DNA from: Gammaproteobacteria bacterium
GTDB taxonomy: Bacteria; Pseudomonadota; Gammaproteobacteria; GCA-001735895
Length of the DNA stretch: 64,000 nt
Assembly: GCA_029862005.1 (NCBI GenBank)
Contig: JAOTYD010000005.1
Location: 120,332-184,331 of the forward strand
Reading direction: 5' to 3'
Shown in pieces: positions 1-8,904 of this stretch. Each line of letters starts with the position of its first letter. Positions within the stretch are counted from its first letter, which is position 1. Made by a program: the position numbers and the translations under genes. The notes below the pieces were generated by a model. That model saw only the letters and a program-made list of their open reading frames with translations. It did not search any database and was not told where the DNA came from.

Positions 1-29
1 ATTATTGCCCATTTACCGGCAAGTAATGC

Positions 30-275
30 CTAGTCGTCTATCCCAACCTTCACGATTTCGCCGTCAAGGCTAATGATGGCTTCGAGTTTCTGGCCTTCAT
101 GTTTGAAGTCGACCTCGTAGATTTTTTTGCCTTTGTAGGTCTCCTTTTCGATTTCGGTGATCTTCGCGCCAGGGTAGGCGGCTTCGATAATTTCCTTGAC
201 GTCCTTTTTACCAATCGCGGACGCTGGTCCGCATAACATCACCAGGCCAATGGCAATATAGAAGGCTTTATTCAT
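30..275 (-). CDS. PepSY-like small secreted protein
   Basis: The product is about 81 residues. A short hydrophobic signal peptide (MNKAFYIAIGLVMLCGPASA) is followed by one PepSY-like domain of about 60 residues. The pattern of a KDVKEIIEAAYPGAKI helix, then KKIYEVDFKHEGQ and EAIISLDGEIVKV strands, matches periplasmic PepSY proteins, which are thought to modulate or inhibit proteases; the real partner is unknown. I chose the ATG at 273-275 because an AGAGGGA ribosome site lies just upstream and the signal peptide starts there; an upstream ATG would add eight residues. It is transcribed divergently from the DMT transporter. Confidence 0.75.
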   Translation of the reverse strand: MNKAFYIAIGLVMLCGPASAIGKKDVKEIIEAAYPGAKITEIEKETYKGKKIYEVDFKHEGQKLEAIISLDGEIVKVGIDD

Positions 276-312
276 ATTTGTCGATTCCCTCTGCAACATT
301 TAAGCTACGCCG

Positions 313-1242
313 ATGTTACACGAATCAACCGAAGCTGCCACGCATTCGATCGATAGCCGGCACGGCTACGCGATGTTGCTGATGGTGATCGGTTCGATCG
401 CGATCAGCTTCGGTGGCCTGGTGCAGCGTAACATTGAAGTAGCCGACCCCTGGCAAATCAATGTCTATCGGTCCCTGGGCATGCTCCTCGCGATTGCGCT
501 AATTATCGCCATTCAAAACAAAGGCCGGATTATTCATACCCTGCGTGGGATTGGGCGCTTCGGCCTCCTCGCGGGAATCCTGCTTATGGTTGCCGGAATT
601 TGCTTCATCCAGGCGTTGACCCACACCACGGTTGCGAACGCATTGTTCGTGCTCGGTGCAATACCCTTCTTTGCGGCTTTGCTGGCGCGCATATTTCTCG
701 GCGAAAAACTGCGCAACGCAACCCTGGTGACGATGCTGTTTGCCGGCTGCGGGCTTGTTCTGATGATACTCAATGGCATCAGTGTCGGTTCGGGCTTCGG
801 TAACCTGATGGCCCTGGTGACGGCGCTCAGTTTCGCCAGCTACGCGGTGGTGGTGCGATACCGGCGCAAGATTGAAATGTTGCCCACGCTACTGATCTCG
901 TCGCTACTCATTATTATCATTTCATTGACGGTTAGCGGTGGCGACATGGATATTCCACTAAACGATATTTTGCTATCGCTATTCTGGGGCGGCTGCCTGT
1001 CGGGTTTCGTCAACTGGATGTTCATCTTCGCGTCGCGTCATCTCGCCGCCGCCGAAGTCACGCTTATCATGCTGCTCGAATTCGCGCTCGGGCCGATCTG
1101 GGTATGGCTGTTTGTCAACGAGGTTCCGACGCGCTGGACACTGATCGGTGGTGCGGTTGTCATTACCGCGGTGGCGGTGCGGGCCATCCTCGAGTTAATG
1201 CATAAATCGCGCCCCGAGCAAACCCCGAGCCAACCGGTCTAG
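313..1242 (+). CDS. DMT superfamily (EamA) transporter
   Basis: This 309-residue inner-membrane protein has about ten hydrophobic helices arranged as two EamA repeats. Typical DMT features are the QINVYRSLGM stretch in the first repeat and the FALGPIWVWLFVNEVPT stretch in the second. Family members export amino acids, nucleotide-sugars or other metabolites; the substrate cannot be read from sequence. The stop codon overlaps the convergent cysteine-dioxygenase-like gene by four bases. No strong ribosome site precedes the ATG, so the first 20 residues are uncertain; a later ATG (MLLMVIG) is possible. Confidence 0.8.
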   Translation: MLHESTEAATHSIDSRHGYAMLLMVIGSIAISFGGLVQRNIEVADPWQINVYRSLGMLLAIALIIAIQNKGRIIHTLRGIGRFGLLAGILLMVAGICFIQALTHTTVANALFVLGAIPFFAALLARIFLGEKLRNATLVTMLFAGCGLVLMILNGISVGSGFGNLMALVTALSFASYAVVVRYRRKIEMLPTLLISSLLIIIISLTVSGGDMDIPLNDILLSLFWGGCLSGFVNWMFIFASRHLAAAEVTLIMLLEFALGPIWVWLFVNEVPTRWTLIGGAVVITAVAVRAILELMHKSRPEQTPSQPV

Positions 1243-1754
1243 GCGCTCAGACTGGCTACCATCGGATCGGAAAACACGGTGATTTCACCGGTCTCACGAT
1301 CGTATAGGTTGATGTTGTCGAGGTAAGGCGAATAGATGTGCAGGGTGACGAGGTTGCCGTCACCGTTATTGCGAATTTCGTGAATGTCGTCGTCGAACGA
1401 ACCACAGACTTCGCCGGCCCGCATCGTCGTCACCGATTTCTCGACCAATCGACTGTTCTCCCTGGCGAAACTGGTTTCCGTCGCGACACCCTCGATCACG
1501 CGCACCCCGCAGGAGGCGCCCTTATGATCATGAATCGGACTCGCCTGCCCCGGCTTCCAGCACAGCACCAGCGCATAAAATTGCGGCCCGTACGCCAGCA
1601 GGTTACGGCTGTAGCGCTCGTCTGAAAAATGAATATGATCCGCCAGCAGTTCAGCCGAAATAGAATCGTCTTGCAGGCGGTCTGTCAATTCATCCAGCGA
1701 AATCTGCTGCTCAAATGAACGCAGCCAGCCAGTCAATTCTTCGATATCGCGCAT
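1239..1754 (-). CDS. cysteine dioxygenase type I family protein
   Basis: This 171-residue cupin belongs to the thiol dioxygenase family, which uses non-heme iron to oxidise cysteine or 3-mercaptopropionate to a sulfinic acid. The three iron ligands are visible as H75 and H77 in SPIHDHKGASCG and H125 in DDIHEI. T137-x-H139-x-Y141 matches the Ser-His-Tyr triad near the iron. C82 sits where mammalian enzymes carry the cross-linking cysteine. It is the last gene of a minus-strand operon, one base after the hydroxyacid dehydrogenase and behind a Rieske oxygenase. The exact thiol substrate is open. Confidence 0.8.
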   Translation of the reverse strand: MRDIEELTGWLRSFEQQISLDELTDRLQDDSISAELLADHIHFSDERYSRNLLAYGPQFYALVLCWKPGQASPIHDHKGASCGVRVIEGVATETSFARENSRLVEKSVTTMRAGEVCGSFDDDIHEIRNNGDGNLVTLHIYSPYLDNINLYDRETGEITVFSDPMVASLSA

Positions 1755-1755
1755 A

Positions 1756-2772
1756 TCAATATCCCAGTTCCGGGCGCACCACGTTCAACAGTTCATCTCC
1801 TGCCAGGTAGCGCTGCAAATTTTTGAAAAACAACTCCAGCGTAATCGGTACGTAATTGTCGCCATCATCGGCCGATACGTGCGGCGTGACAACAAAATTC
1901 GGCGCAGACCACAGAGGAGAATCATGCGGCAATGGTTCTTCATCAAAAACATCGATGACAGCGCCCGATAAATCACCACTGGCCAGTAAATTAGCGAGTG
2001 CTTCGTAATCGAAGGTCGAACCTCGACCCACGTTGACAATACCGGCACCCGCTTTTAGTGATTGCAAGCGTTGCCGATCAAACAGGCCACGGGTCTCCGG
2101 CGTGGACGGCAGGGATACGAATATATAGTCCATCCGCGGTAATACCGCGTCCAGCTGATCCATTGCAACCATTTCATGCACGTGGGGATGAGGCTGGCCA
2201 TGGCGACTGACACCGATAATATGCACTGGCATCTTGTCGAGCTGCTGGGCAGCACCACCACCGATACTGCCAACACCGATCAGGCCTACGGTCTTGCCCT
2301 CGATCGGCGTCGAAAACAGGGAATTCCAGGTCGCAGTGCGCTGGTTACTCAGGATCGCCGGCATTTTATTGTGCAGCATTAAAACCGCCATCAGGGCGTA
2401 TTCACCAGCCTTGTCGGCATGCGCGCCCTTGTTATTGGTAATCGTTACACCTTCGGGGACCCAGTCCATCGGGCACAGGTGCTCGACCCCGGCACCGATG
2501 CAGTGAATCCATTTTAACCGTGGCGCGACTTCGGCAAGATTCTCAGTGGGCAAATCCCAGGTCAGCAATATCTCGGTGTCACGCATCGAATCGGCCCAGT
2601 GGTCGGTATCCCAGTCGACAAAAACCTCGAGTTGCGTCGCAAGCTCGGGGTAGCGCTGGGCAACCTGCTGATACCTGTCCATCGAGATCGTAAACACCGG
2701 TTCGCTTTCGGGTGTAGATGGAAAGGTATCCGGACCCGCATGATTGTTCTTGATATGCAGCTTGATGGTCAT
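1756..2772 (-). CDS. D-2-hydroxyacid dehydrogenase (NAD(P)-binding)
   Basis: This 338-residue enzyme of the D-isomer-specific 2-hydroxyacid dehydrogenase family would interconvert a 2-oxoacid and a D-2-hydroxyacid. The Rossmann motif GVGSIG lies at about 166-171. The catalytic Arg (VNVGRG, R250), Glu (FDEEP, E279) and His (TPHVS, H298) are all present. Its start overlaps the end of the upstream Rieske oxygenase by four bases and it ends one base before the cysteine-dioxygenase-like gene, so the three are probably co-translated. Substrate unknown; a role in processing the product of the Rieske enzyme is inference. Confidence 0.85.
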   Translation of the reverse strand: MTIKLHIKNNHAGPDTFPSTPESEPVFTISMDRYQQVAQRYPELATQLEVFVDWDTDHWADSMRDTEILLTWDLPTENLAEVAPRLKWIHCIGAGVEHLCPMDWVPEGVTITNNKGAHADKAGEYALMAVLMLHNKMPAILSNQRTATWNSLFSTPIEGKTVGLIGVGSIGGGAAQQLDKMPVHIIGVSRHGQPHPHVHEMVAMDQLDAVLPRMDYIFVSLPSTPETRGLFDRQRLQSLKAGAGIVNVGRGSTFDYEALANLLASGDLSGAVIDVFDEEPLPHDSPLWSAPNFVVTPHVSADDGDNYVPITLELFFKNLQRYLAGDELLNVVRPELGY

Positions 2773-4103
2773 TCGCGGTATCCGGATTCAAGTGTTTTGA
2801 GTGCGTCGATGACGCTTTCAACCCGTGCTTCGCCAGTCAACGACTCGGCATCAAACTGGAAACGCATGACCTGCTCACCGATCGCGTTCAAGCGACTGCT
2901 ATCATCATTCGCGTCCTCGTCTATATTCAGCACCGTATCACCACCATAGGTCGGCACCGGACTGGGCCAGAAATCAGTGACATGGCCAGGTTCGATGCCG
3001 CTTTCCAGGTCGCGACAAAGCTTACGCAGTTTCTTGCGGTACTGGATAATGCCCTTGTCACTCGACACCAGGTGTTCCATTTTCTGGTCGGCAATACGGC
3101 CCATACCCTCGACAGCCTCGGCATCACCGGGAAATCGTTGTCTCTGATCATAGCTGCGATCCATGCGTTCTCCCTGTTCAATCAGCTCCGGACCTTCGGG
3201 CGTATTGTATTCCTCCGGATCGGCCCGATCGCCAAAGATCGCCCATGCAAACGCGGTGCTGTTTTCATCATCGATCGGCACCACCCAGCGTGAAAAAGCA
3301 GTTCGACCATAATAGATTGGCCGAGTGCCGTCGGCTGAAAACGCCGCACCCGCTTGCGTGAAGTTGGGCAGCATCAACTCGTTGACCCGAACCCAGACAT
3401 GATCGTTGACCCGGCGCACATTGGCGCCGAGGAAGGTCATTTCGCGCTCGTAAAACAATAGTTCGCCAAGTTCGCCCATGCCCTCAGAAAATTGCGGCCG
3501 ACTCATGCGGGAATGCAGAAAACTGGTGTGGATCGGATCGAGAATCGCATCCAGTACTTGCAGCCAGTTGCAGCGGTAGTCGGCACGATAAGGTACCAGG
3601 GTCTGGCCTTCGATTTCGAAGGTATCGTAAAGCGGAAACTCCGGCATGCGCTCGATCGGTCCCAGGTAGGCAAACACCAGCCCCCGGTATTCCCTGACCG
3701 GGTAGGCACCGAGCCGTGTCTGCTGCTTGACCAGGTCGGATATTTTTTCCGGTTGCCCGGGTATCTCGATAATGCTGCCATCGATATCGAACAACCAGCC
3801 GTGGTAACAACACCGGATGCCTTCGTCCTCACAGATCCCGAACTCCATCGATGCCCGTCGATGCGGACATTGCCTGTGAACCAGGCCGTAGCGCCCGGTC
3901 TTATCGCGGAATAAAACCAGTTCCTCGCCGAGTAGTTTAATCAGGCGCGGAACCTCCTCGACTTCGCGGGTTAACGCAACCGGTTGCCAGTAGCGGCGCA
4001 AGTATTCGCCACAAGCACTACCCTTCGATGTCCTGACCAGGATTTCGTCGCTTTTACCATGCTGAATCTCGGTGTAACCCCGGTAGTCAAGCTTGTCAGA
4101 CAA
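2769..4103 (-). CDS. Rieske non-heme iron oxygenase, phthalate-dioxygenase-like
   Basis: This is a 444-residue oxygenase component. The Rieske [2Fe-2S] motif is C79-x-H81-x16-C98-x2-H101 and the mononuclear iron site appears as D189-x2-H192-x4-H197 (LDPIHTSFLH). The layout resembles the phthalate 4,5-dioxygenase/vanillate demethylase branch, which hydroxylates or demethylates aromatic acids using electrons from a separate reductase. No reductase is adjacent. The start codon is TTG with a GAGGAAA ribosome site about ten bases upstream. It is the first gene of the Rieske, hydroxyacid dehydrogenase, thiol dioxygenase operon. Confidence 0.85.
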   Translation of the reverse strand: MSDKLDYRGYTEIQHGKSDEILVRTSKGSACGEYLRRYWQPVALTREVEEVPRLIKLLGEELVLFRDKTGRYGLVHRQCPHRRASMEFGICEDEGIRCCYHGWLFDIDGSIIEIPGQPEKISDLVKQQTRLGAYPVREYRGLVFAYLGPIERMPEFPLYDTFEIEGQTLVPYRADYRCNWLQVLDAILDPIHTSFLHSRMSRPQFSEGMGELGELLFYEREMTFLGANVRRVNDHVWVRVNELMLPNFTQAGAAFSADGTRPIYYGRTAFSRWVVPIDDENSTAFAWAIFGDRADPEEYNTPEGPELIEQGERMDRSYDQRQRFPGDAEAVEGMGRIADQKMEHLVSSDKGIIQYRKKLRKLCRDLESGIEPGHVTDFWPSPVPTYGGDTVLNIDEDANDDSSRLNAIGEQVMRFQFDAESLTGEARVESVIDALKTLESGYRE

Positions 4104-4142
4104 TGTTTTGCATTTCCTCGTGCCGAGGCGAAAAAACTTACC

Positions 4143-4158
4143 CCATGCTTAAGCATGG
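4143..4158. promoter_or_regulatory. perfect 16-base palindrome upstream of the Rieske operon
   Basis: CCATGCTTAAGCATGG is a perfect palindrome 40 bases upstream of the Rieske start codon. Its size and position fit an operator for a dimeric regulator controlling the three-gene operon. No regulator gene is adjacent, so the binding protein is unknown. It has no T-run and does not look like a terminator. Confidence 0.45.
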
Positions 4159-4272
4159 CGCAACTACAGTTTGGATCTACCGCGCACCGTGGACCGTGGG
4201 CAAAGAAAATAGATTTGTCGAAAATGCGGTGCTCGCGACTACGCGTGTTTGTGGCGAGTATATTTACCGGAC

Positions 4273-4536
4273 CTAGTTCCCGTCGACTATTCCAATGCTT
4301 TGTTTGACTTCGTCGGTCAGCCGCTGGCGACTCTCCTCCGAGGCAAAAAACCATGTCAGGATCCATCCGATCATAACCAGGACCACTAGAATCTTAAGGA
4401 AGGCTGCGACTTTCTGATTGGCCTTGAGCGCTGCAACACGGGCGCGATTGGCGGTGTAGGTACGGTAAAAAAATCCAATGACCTTGAAAAAGGGGCCATA
4501 AAGGAAGTCAAACCACTTGGCGTAGGATTTTTGCAC
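4273..4536 (-). CDS. small single-pass membrane protein, function unknown
   Basis: This 87-residue protein has an aromatic-rich amphipathic N-terminus, a basic stretch (RARVAALKANQK), one strong membrane helix (ILVVLVMIGWILTWFF, about 49-64) and a charged C-terminal tail (EESRQRLTDEVKQSIG). I do not recognise the family. The start is GTG with only a weak GGGTTG upstream. It lies between the Rieske operon and the DUF2339 gene and may have its own promoter. Confidence 0.55.
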   Translation of the reverse strand: MQKSYAKWFDFLYGPFFKVIGFFYRTYTANRARVAALKANQKVAAFLKILVVLVMIGWILTWFFASEESRQRLTDEVKQSIGIVDGN

Positions 4537-4634
4537 ATTTACAACCCGGGCTTGCGTGCAGCGATATTGCGAAACGGTATCTTACCTGCGATATGGCTTC
4601 ATTGATAGAAAAGCCCGATAGCTCTTAATACGGT

Positions 4635-4672
4635 ACCTTTGGTATTGAATTTCAATACATTCAATGAAAGGT
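4635..4672. repeat. nested inverted repeat between divergent genes
   Basis: The outer arms ACCTTT (4635-4640) and AAAGGT (4667-4672) enclose ATTGAAT and ATTCAAT arms. Inside, GTATTGAA and TTCAATAC flank a single T (4642-4658), so two alternative pairings are possible. It lies between the minus-strand small membrane protein and the plus-strand DUF2339 gene. It could be an operator or a transcribed hairpin; no T-run follows. Confidence 0.4.
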
Positions 4673-4811
4673 ATTGCCATAGGGCCTTCGACAGCTATGC
4701 TTGTAACGATTTATGCGGTTTATCTTTGTGGGCTTTTAATGATCAGTGACTTGCTTTCGTCAATACTGAGTTAGTGCCCGAATCCCTGGCTGTATAGTTG
4801 TGTAAACCTAC

Positions 4812-4817
4812 TATAAT
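4812..4817 (+). promoter_or_regulatory. candidate -10 box for the DUF2339 gene
   Basis: A consensus TATAAT ends 11 bases before the ATG of the DUF2339 gene. No good -35 box is visible at the usual distance. If used, transcription would start only about five bases before the ATG, giving a nearly leaderless message, which fits the lack of a Shine-Dalgarno sequence there. Confidence 0.35.
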
Positions 4818-4828
4818 CAGAAACTTAT

Positions 4829-7549
4829 ATGGACTTCTTCTCATTAATTATCCCTTCAGTCGTGCTGTTGTGGGTCGGACTGCCGGTCGCGGTAATCGTG
4901 CTGTTATGGATCACACGCAGCAAGACAAACCGCTTACAGCAGCAGATAGACGCCTTGCGTCATCAGGTTGCAGACCTGCAGATACAAACCGCACAAGGCC
5001 CCGAAGCCCATAGCGAAACAGTCGACGAACCGGCCGCAGACGAAAAAGTCGAAATCGAAGAACGGCTCGAGCCTGAAACGACCCAGGTCCCACCGGAAAT
5101 CGAAGTTCCGCAAGAACCCCTACCTGCAGCAGCCGCAGCCATGGCACCCGCTGCTGCCAGCCCGGCGCACGATACGGGTACACGTGCCAGGAATCCGGTC
5201 GATCAATTCGAAGACTTTTTGCGGCGCATCGGTAACGCGGTGGCTTCCTATTTCACCGACGGCAACATTTTCGTACGCATCGGCATCCTGGTGTTATTTT
5301 TCGGTGTCGCCTTTTTGCTCAAGTACGCGGCCGAGAATTCGCGCATTCCACTCGAGTTTCGCTTCATGGGCGCCGCCTTCGGCGGGCTGGTGTTGCTGTT
5401 GCTTGGTTGGCGCCTGCGCCTAAGCAAAACCATTTACGCCCTGTTACTGCAGGGTGGTGGCATCGGCGTCATTTATATCACGATATTTGCCGCATTTCGA
5501 CTTGCCGACCTGCTGCCGCCGGCGCTCACCTTCGCGTTACTGGTCTTCTTTTCGGCTTTCGCGGTTGCGCTGGCAATCCTGCAGGACTCGAAGGCGCTTG
5601 CAATTTACGCCGTGCTGGGTGGTTTCCTGGCACCATTCCTGGCGTCGACCGGTAGTGGAAACTACATCGGCCTGTTCAGTTATTACAGCGTTCTGAATGC
5701 GGCGGTGTTCGCAGTCGCGTGGTTTCGTGCCTGGCGTTCCCTTAACCTGCTGGGCTTTATTTTCACCTTCGGGGTGTTTGTCCTGTGGGTGGCATTCGAC
5801 TACCGCACCGAACACTTGCTGCCGACCAGCGCGTTCCTGCTGCTGTTTTTCCTGATGTACAGCCTGATCGGCGTGCTCTACGCGCTGCGCCAGCCCGAGC
5901 ACATGACCGGACTGGTCGACGGCACGCTCGTTTTCGGAACACCGGTAATCGTGTCCGGGCTGATGATGGTAATGCTGCGCGAATACGACTACGGTATCGC
6001 CGGGGCGTCGGCAGGCATGGGCTTTTACTATATTCTGCTGGCGCGTTACGCGTGGCGACACGTTGGTGAGGACTTTCGCATGCTGGCCGAAGCGATGCTC
6101 GCGATCGGCGTTGTTTTCGCAACCCTCGCAATCCCTTACGCACTCGACGGACACTGGAGCAGTGCAGCCTGGGCGCTGGAAGCCGCGGGTATTTTATGGG
6201 TATCGATTCGCCAGAACCGATTTTATGCGCAATGTTTCGCCATCGCACTGCAGGTCGGGTCCGGTATCTTGTTTTTTCTGCGCAACATTGACGACGTCGG
6301 CAACATGGCCTGGTTCAATCCGGCTTTTCTCGGAGGTATTTTCATCGCGCTCGGTGCATTTATATCCGCGCGTATGCTCTACCTTCAAGCACCCGGTTTT
6401 AAGCTGCGTCTGTTGCACATTCCGTTTTACATCTGGGCGATGGCCTGGTGGCTGATCAGCGCGCTGGTTCAGATCGACGAATATGCTCACCATGAGGTCA
6501 GCGCCTGGCTGCTATTGTTTGGCGCAACCGCGGCGTTACTGGTCTACCTTGACCGCCTGCGGGAGTGGAACTGGAGGCCGGCTGCAATCAATGCTGCGTT
6601 GTTGCTGCCCGTGTTACTCCTGATCGCACTCTATTCCCTGTTTGACAACGGACGCATCCTGACCACGCCGGACCTTTATTTCTGGATTGCGGTACTGGCG
6701 ACGAACTACTGGATCATTGAAAAACTCGAAACCGTGGCCTGGCCTTCGTGGGTGAACATTGCTGCACATACCGGTCTCATTGTATTTACGTCGCTGATTC
6801 TGTCAGTGGAACTGGTCTGGTTGTTTGAAAACAGATTAGATGTCCCTGGCCAGGGATACTACGCCGTGTTTGCGGTGGTGCCGTTAATCGCTATGCGCGT
6901 TGCGCAAACTGAAATATTTCCCGCGATCAAACGCCTGGGTGTGACCCTGCAGCTGAGCATGATAGGCACACTGTCAGGTTTGCTGCTGCTGTGGAACCTC
7001 ATCATCAACCTGACTAATAGCGGCGATCCAGCACCACTGCCCTATGTTCCGTTTATTAATCCGGTCGATCTCACGCACATTGTTTTCTTCGTGCTGGTTT
7101 TGGGCAGTTTGAAGCTGGTCAAGCCTCCGATGAAACTGCAGCGCGATCACATTGTAATCATCCTCGCTGGTTTGTGTTTCATCTGGCTGACTGCGGTATT
7201 GATCCGCAGCATGCATCACTATCTCGATATTCGCTTCGATCTGTCGGCGATGTCGGTTGATACCCGGGTGCAGTCCGCGATTTCAATCCTGTGGACCCTG
7301 ATCGGTATGGGCGCTATGCTATTTGCGTCACGTCGCCAGTTGCGACCCTTGTGGATTGTCGGTGCCGGGTTAGTCGGTGCCGTGTTGATAAAAATGTTTT
7401 TCGTCGACTTTGGCGCCAGCGGCACGGTCGAACGTATCGTGTCATTTCTCGTGGTCGGCAGCCTGCTGGTGGCAACGGGATACTTTTCTCCGATTCCACA
7501 TAGAACTTCGGAGCCTGACCGGGAATACAAAGAGTCTTCGCATGCGTAA
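4829..7549 (+). CDS. DUF2339 multi-spanning membrane protein
   Basis: This 906-residue protein has an N-terminal membrane helix (about 5-30), a short coiled coil (RLQQQIDALRHQVADLQ), a Glu/Pro/Ala-rich linker to about residue 115, then a very long run of hydrophobic helices to the C-terminus. The opening of the membrane region (FVRIGILVLFFGVAFLLKYA) is characteristic of DUF2339 proteins. Function is unknown; links to envelope or polysaccharide processes have only been suggested. It overlaps the following DUF3999 gene by eight bases, and the two families commonly occur together, so they probably form one complex or pathway. Confidence 0.85.
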   Translation: MDFFSLIIPSVVLLWVGLPVAVIVLLWITRSKTNRLQQQIDALRHQVADLQIQTAQGPEAHSETVDEPAADEKVEIEERLEPETTQVPPEIEVPQEPLPAAAAAMAPAAASPAHDTGTRARNPVDQFEDFLRRIGNAVASYFTDGNIFVRIGILVLFFGVAFLLKYAAENSRIPLEFRFMGAAFGGLVLLLLGWRLRLSKTIYALLLQGGGIGVIYITIFAAFRLADLLPPALTFALLVFFSAFAVALAILQDSKALAIYAVLGGFLAPFLASTGSGNYIGLFSYYSVLNAAVFAVAWFRAWRSLNLLGFIFTFGVFVLWVAFDYRTEHLLPTSAFLLLFFLMYSLIGVLYALRQPEHMTGLVDGTLVFGTPVIVSGLMMVMLREYDYGIAGASAGMGFYYILLARYAWRHVGEDFRMLAEAMLAIGVVFATLAIPYALDGHWSSAAWALEAAGILWVSIRQNRFYAQCFAIALQVGSGILFFLRNIDDVGNMAWFNPAFLGGIFIALGAFISARMLYLQAPGFKLRLLHIPFYIWAMAWWLISALVQIDEYAHHEVSAWLLLFGATAALLVYLDRLREWNWRPAAINAALLLPVLLLIALYSLFDNGRILTTPDLYFWIAVLATNYWIIEKLETVAWPSWVNIAAHTGLIVFTSLILSVELVWLFENRLDVPGQGYYAVFAVVPLIAMRVAQTEIFPAIKRLGVTLQLSMIGTLSGLLLLWNLIINLTNSGDPAPLPYVPFINPVDLTHIVFFVLVLGSLKLVKPPMKLQRDHIVIILAGLCFIWLTAVLIRSMHHYLDIRFDLSAMSVDTRVQSAISILWTLIGMGAMLFASRRQLRPLWIVGAGLVGAVLIKMFFVDFGASGTVERIVSFLVVGSLLVATGYFSPIPHRTSEPDREYKESSHA

Positions 7550-8876
7550 ATTACTTTACCCGTTGATCATACTGCTGTGGATTGGGTCGGCGCAGTCGCA
7601 GGCCATTCCTGAGGACTATGCCTACAAGGCACGACTTGGCGAATCCGAACAGACATTACAACGAGTCGAGTTACCGATTGATGTCATTCTCGCAGTGACG
7701 CGTTCCGATTTAGCCGACCTGGCTGTTTTTAATTTCCGCGACGAACCGATACCGCACGCGCTTACACACAGGCCTAAAACCGTTATCGAACACAGGCCCG
7801 AACTTCCATTTCATGAATTCGACCGCTACCTGCAGCAGAATTCAAAAACGGTCACCACGCGTCAGCAAAACCAGCAGGAAAATTCATTGTCTGAACTCGA
7901 GACTACGGAAACGGTCGCGGTGCAGTCGGTGCGCAAGGATTACCTGATTGAACTATCGGTCGACGGCGAGATTCCCAGGTTCGATCGCATCGAATTGACC
8001 TGGAACCACGAGCCCGCCGGCCAGCTGCTCGAAGTCAGGGTCGAGGCCGGCAACGAACTCGATAAACTGCGCGTTATCAAGTCCCGCAAGAGCCTGACCA
8101 ACCAGGAATCCAAAGACCTCGACTGGCGCAGCATCAAGGGCATCCCCCGTAATAAAAAGTACCTGCGTCTGACCCCGGTAAACGAGGTCACCAGCTTCGA
8201 GCTGCAAAGCGTACGCGGGCATTACCGGGAAATCGAGGAAGCACCAGCGTTGACTTATCCAATAGAGCCTGGTGTGACCGAGGAAGACACGGGCCGATTT
8301 TACACCTTCGAATTTCCCTCGGTTGTCCGGGCGCAGGCGATGCGAATTGCGCCAACCGATGCCAACCGGGTTATCAAGGGTGATCTTTATGGGATCTGGG
8401 GTAAGAACGAGTCCAGGCAACCTATCCGAAGCGGCTACCGTCAGCACAATCTTCGCGCTGACGACGTCAAGCCCAGCAAACCGATCGGTCTGCCTAGCCG
8501 CGGCTATAAAAGTATCTGGTTTACCACCCAGGCAGATCTAATCGAAGCACCCCGGGTTGAGCTGATTTACCCCAAATACGAAGTGATATTCCTCGGTGAT
8601 GACAATGGACCCTATACGCTTGCCTGGGGAAACCATGAAATCAAGGGCCCAACCACCGATTTGACTGGAATCCTCAAGGGCAGCCTGAAACAGGCACAGC
8701 ATCAGAGCACGCTGGTGACCATTGACGCCATTCAGGAATCCGGTGGATCCTCACGCCTGGCGCCGCAGCCCGCTCTGCCGTGGAAAAAATGGCTACTCTG
8801 GACACTGCTGATCCTGGCCGCTATTGTTACCGGACGCATGGCGCTCAAACTTTATCATGAAATGATCTACGCCTAG
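7542..8876 (+). CDS. DUF3999 periplasmic protein with C-terminal anchor
   Basis: This 444-residue protein has a signal peptide (MRKLLYPLIILLWIGSAQSQA), a large beta-rich periplasmic region and a C-terminal membrane helix (WLLWTLLILAAIVTGRMAL). The motif order, from LPIDVILAVTRSDLADLAVFN near the N-terminus to the end, matches DUF3999, whose function is unknown. I moved the start to the ATG at 7542, where the signal peptide begins; the reading frame is open further upstream inside the DUF2339 gene. The eight-base overlap implies translational coupling. Confidence 0.8.
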   Translation: MRKLLYPLIILLWIGSAQSQAIPEDYAYKARLGESEQTLQRVELPIDVILAVTRSDLADLAVFNFRDEPIPHALTHRPKTVIEHRPELPFHEFDRYLQQNSKTVTTRQQNQQENSLSELETTETVAVQSVRKDYLIELSVDGEIPRFDRIELTWNHEPAGQLLEVRVEAGNELDKLRVIKSRKSLTNQESKDLDWRSIKGIPRNKKYLRLTPVNEVTSFELQSVRGHYREIEEAPALTYPIEPGVTEEDTGRFYTFEFPSVVRAQAMRIAPTDANRVIKGDLYGIWGKNESRQPIRSGYRQHNLRADDVKPSKPIGLPSRGYKSIWFTTQADLIEAPRVELIYPKYEVIFLGDDNGPYTLAWGNHEIKGPTTDLTGILKGSLKQAQHQSTLVTIDAIQESGGSSRLAPQPALPWKKWLLWTLLILAAIVTGRMALKLYHEMIYA

Positions 8877-8904
8877 TCAACCACGTCGCCGCGAGGAAAT
8901 CAGT

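Noticed and set aside
5537..6154. 205-codon antisense frame within the DUF2339 gene
   Set aside because: The sense gene is well supported and the antisense product is low-complexity and highly charged.
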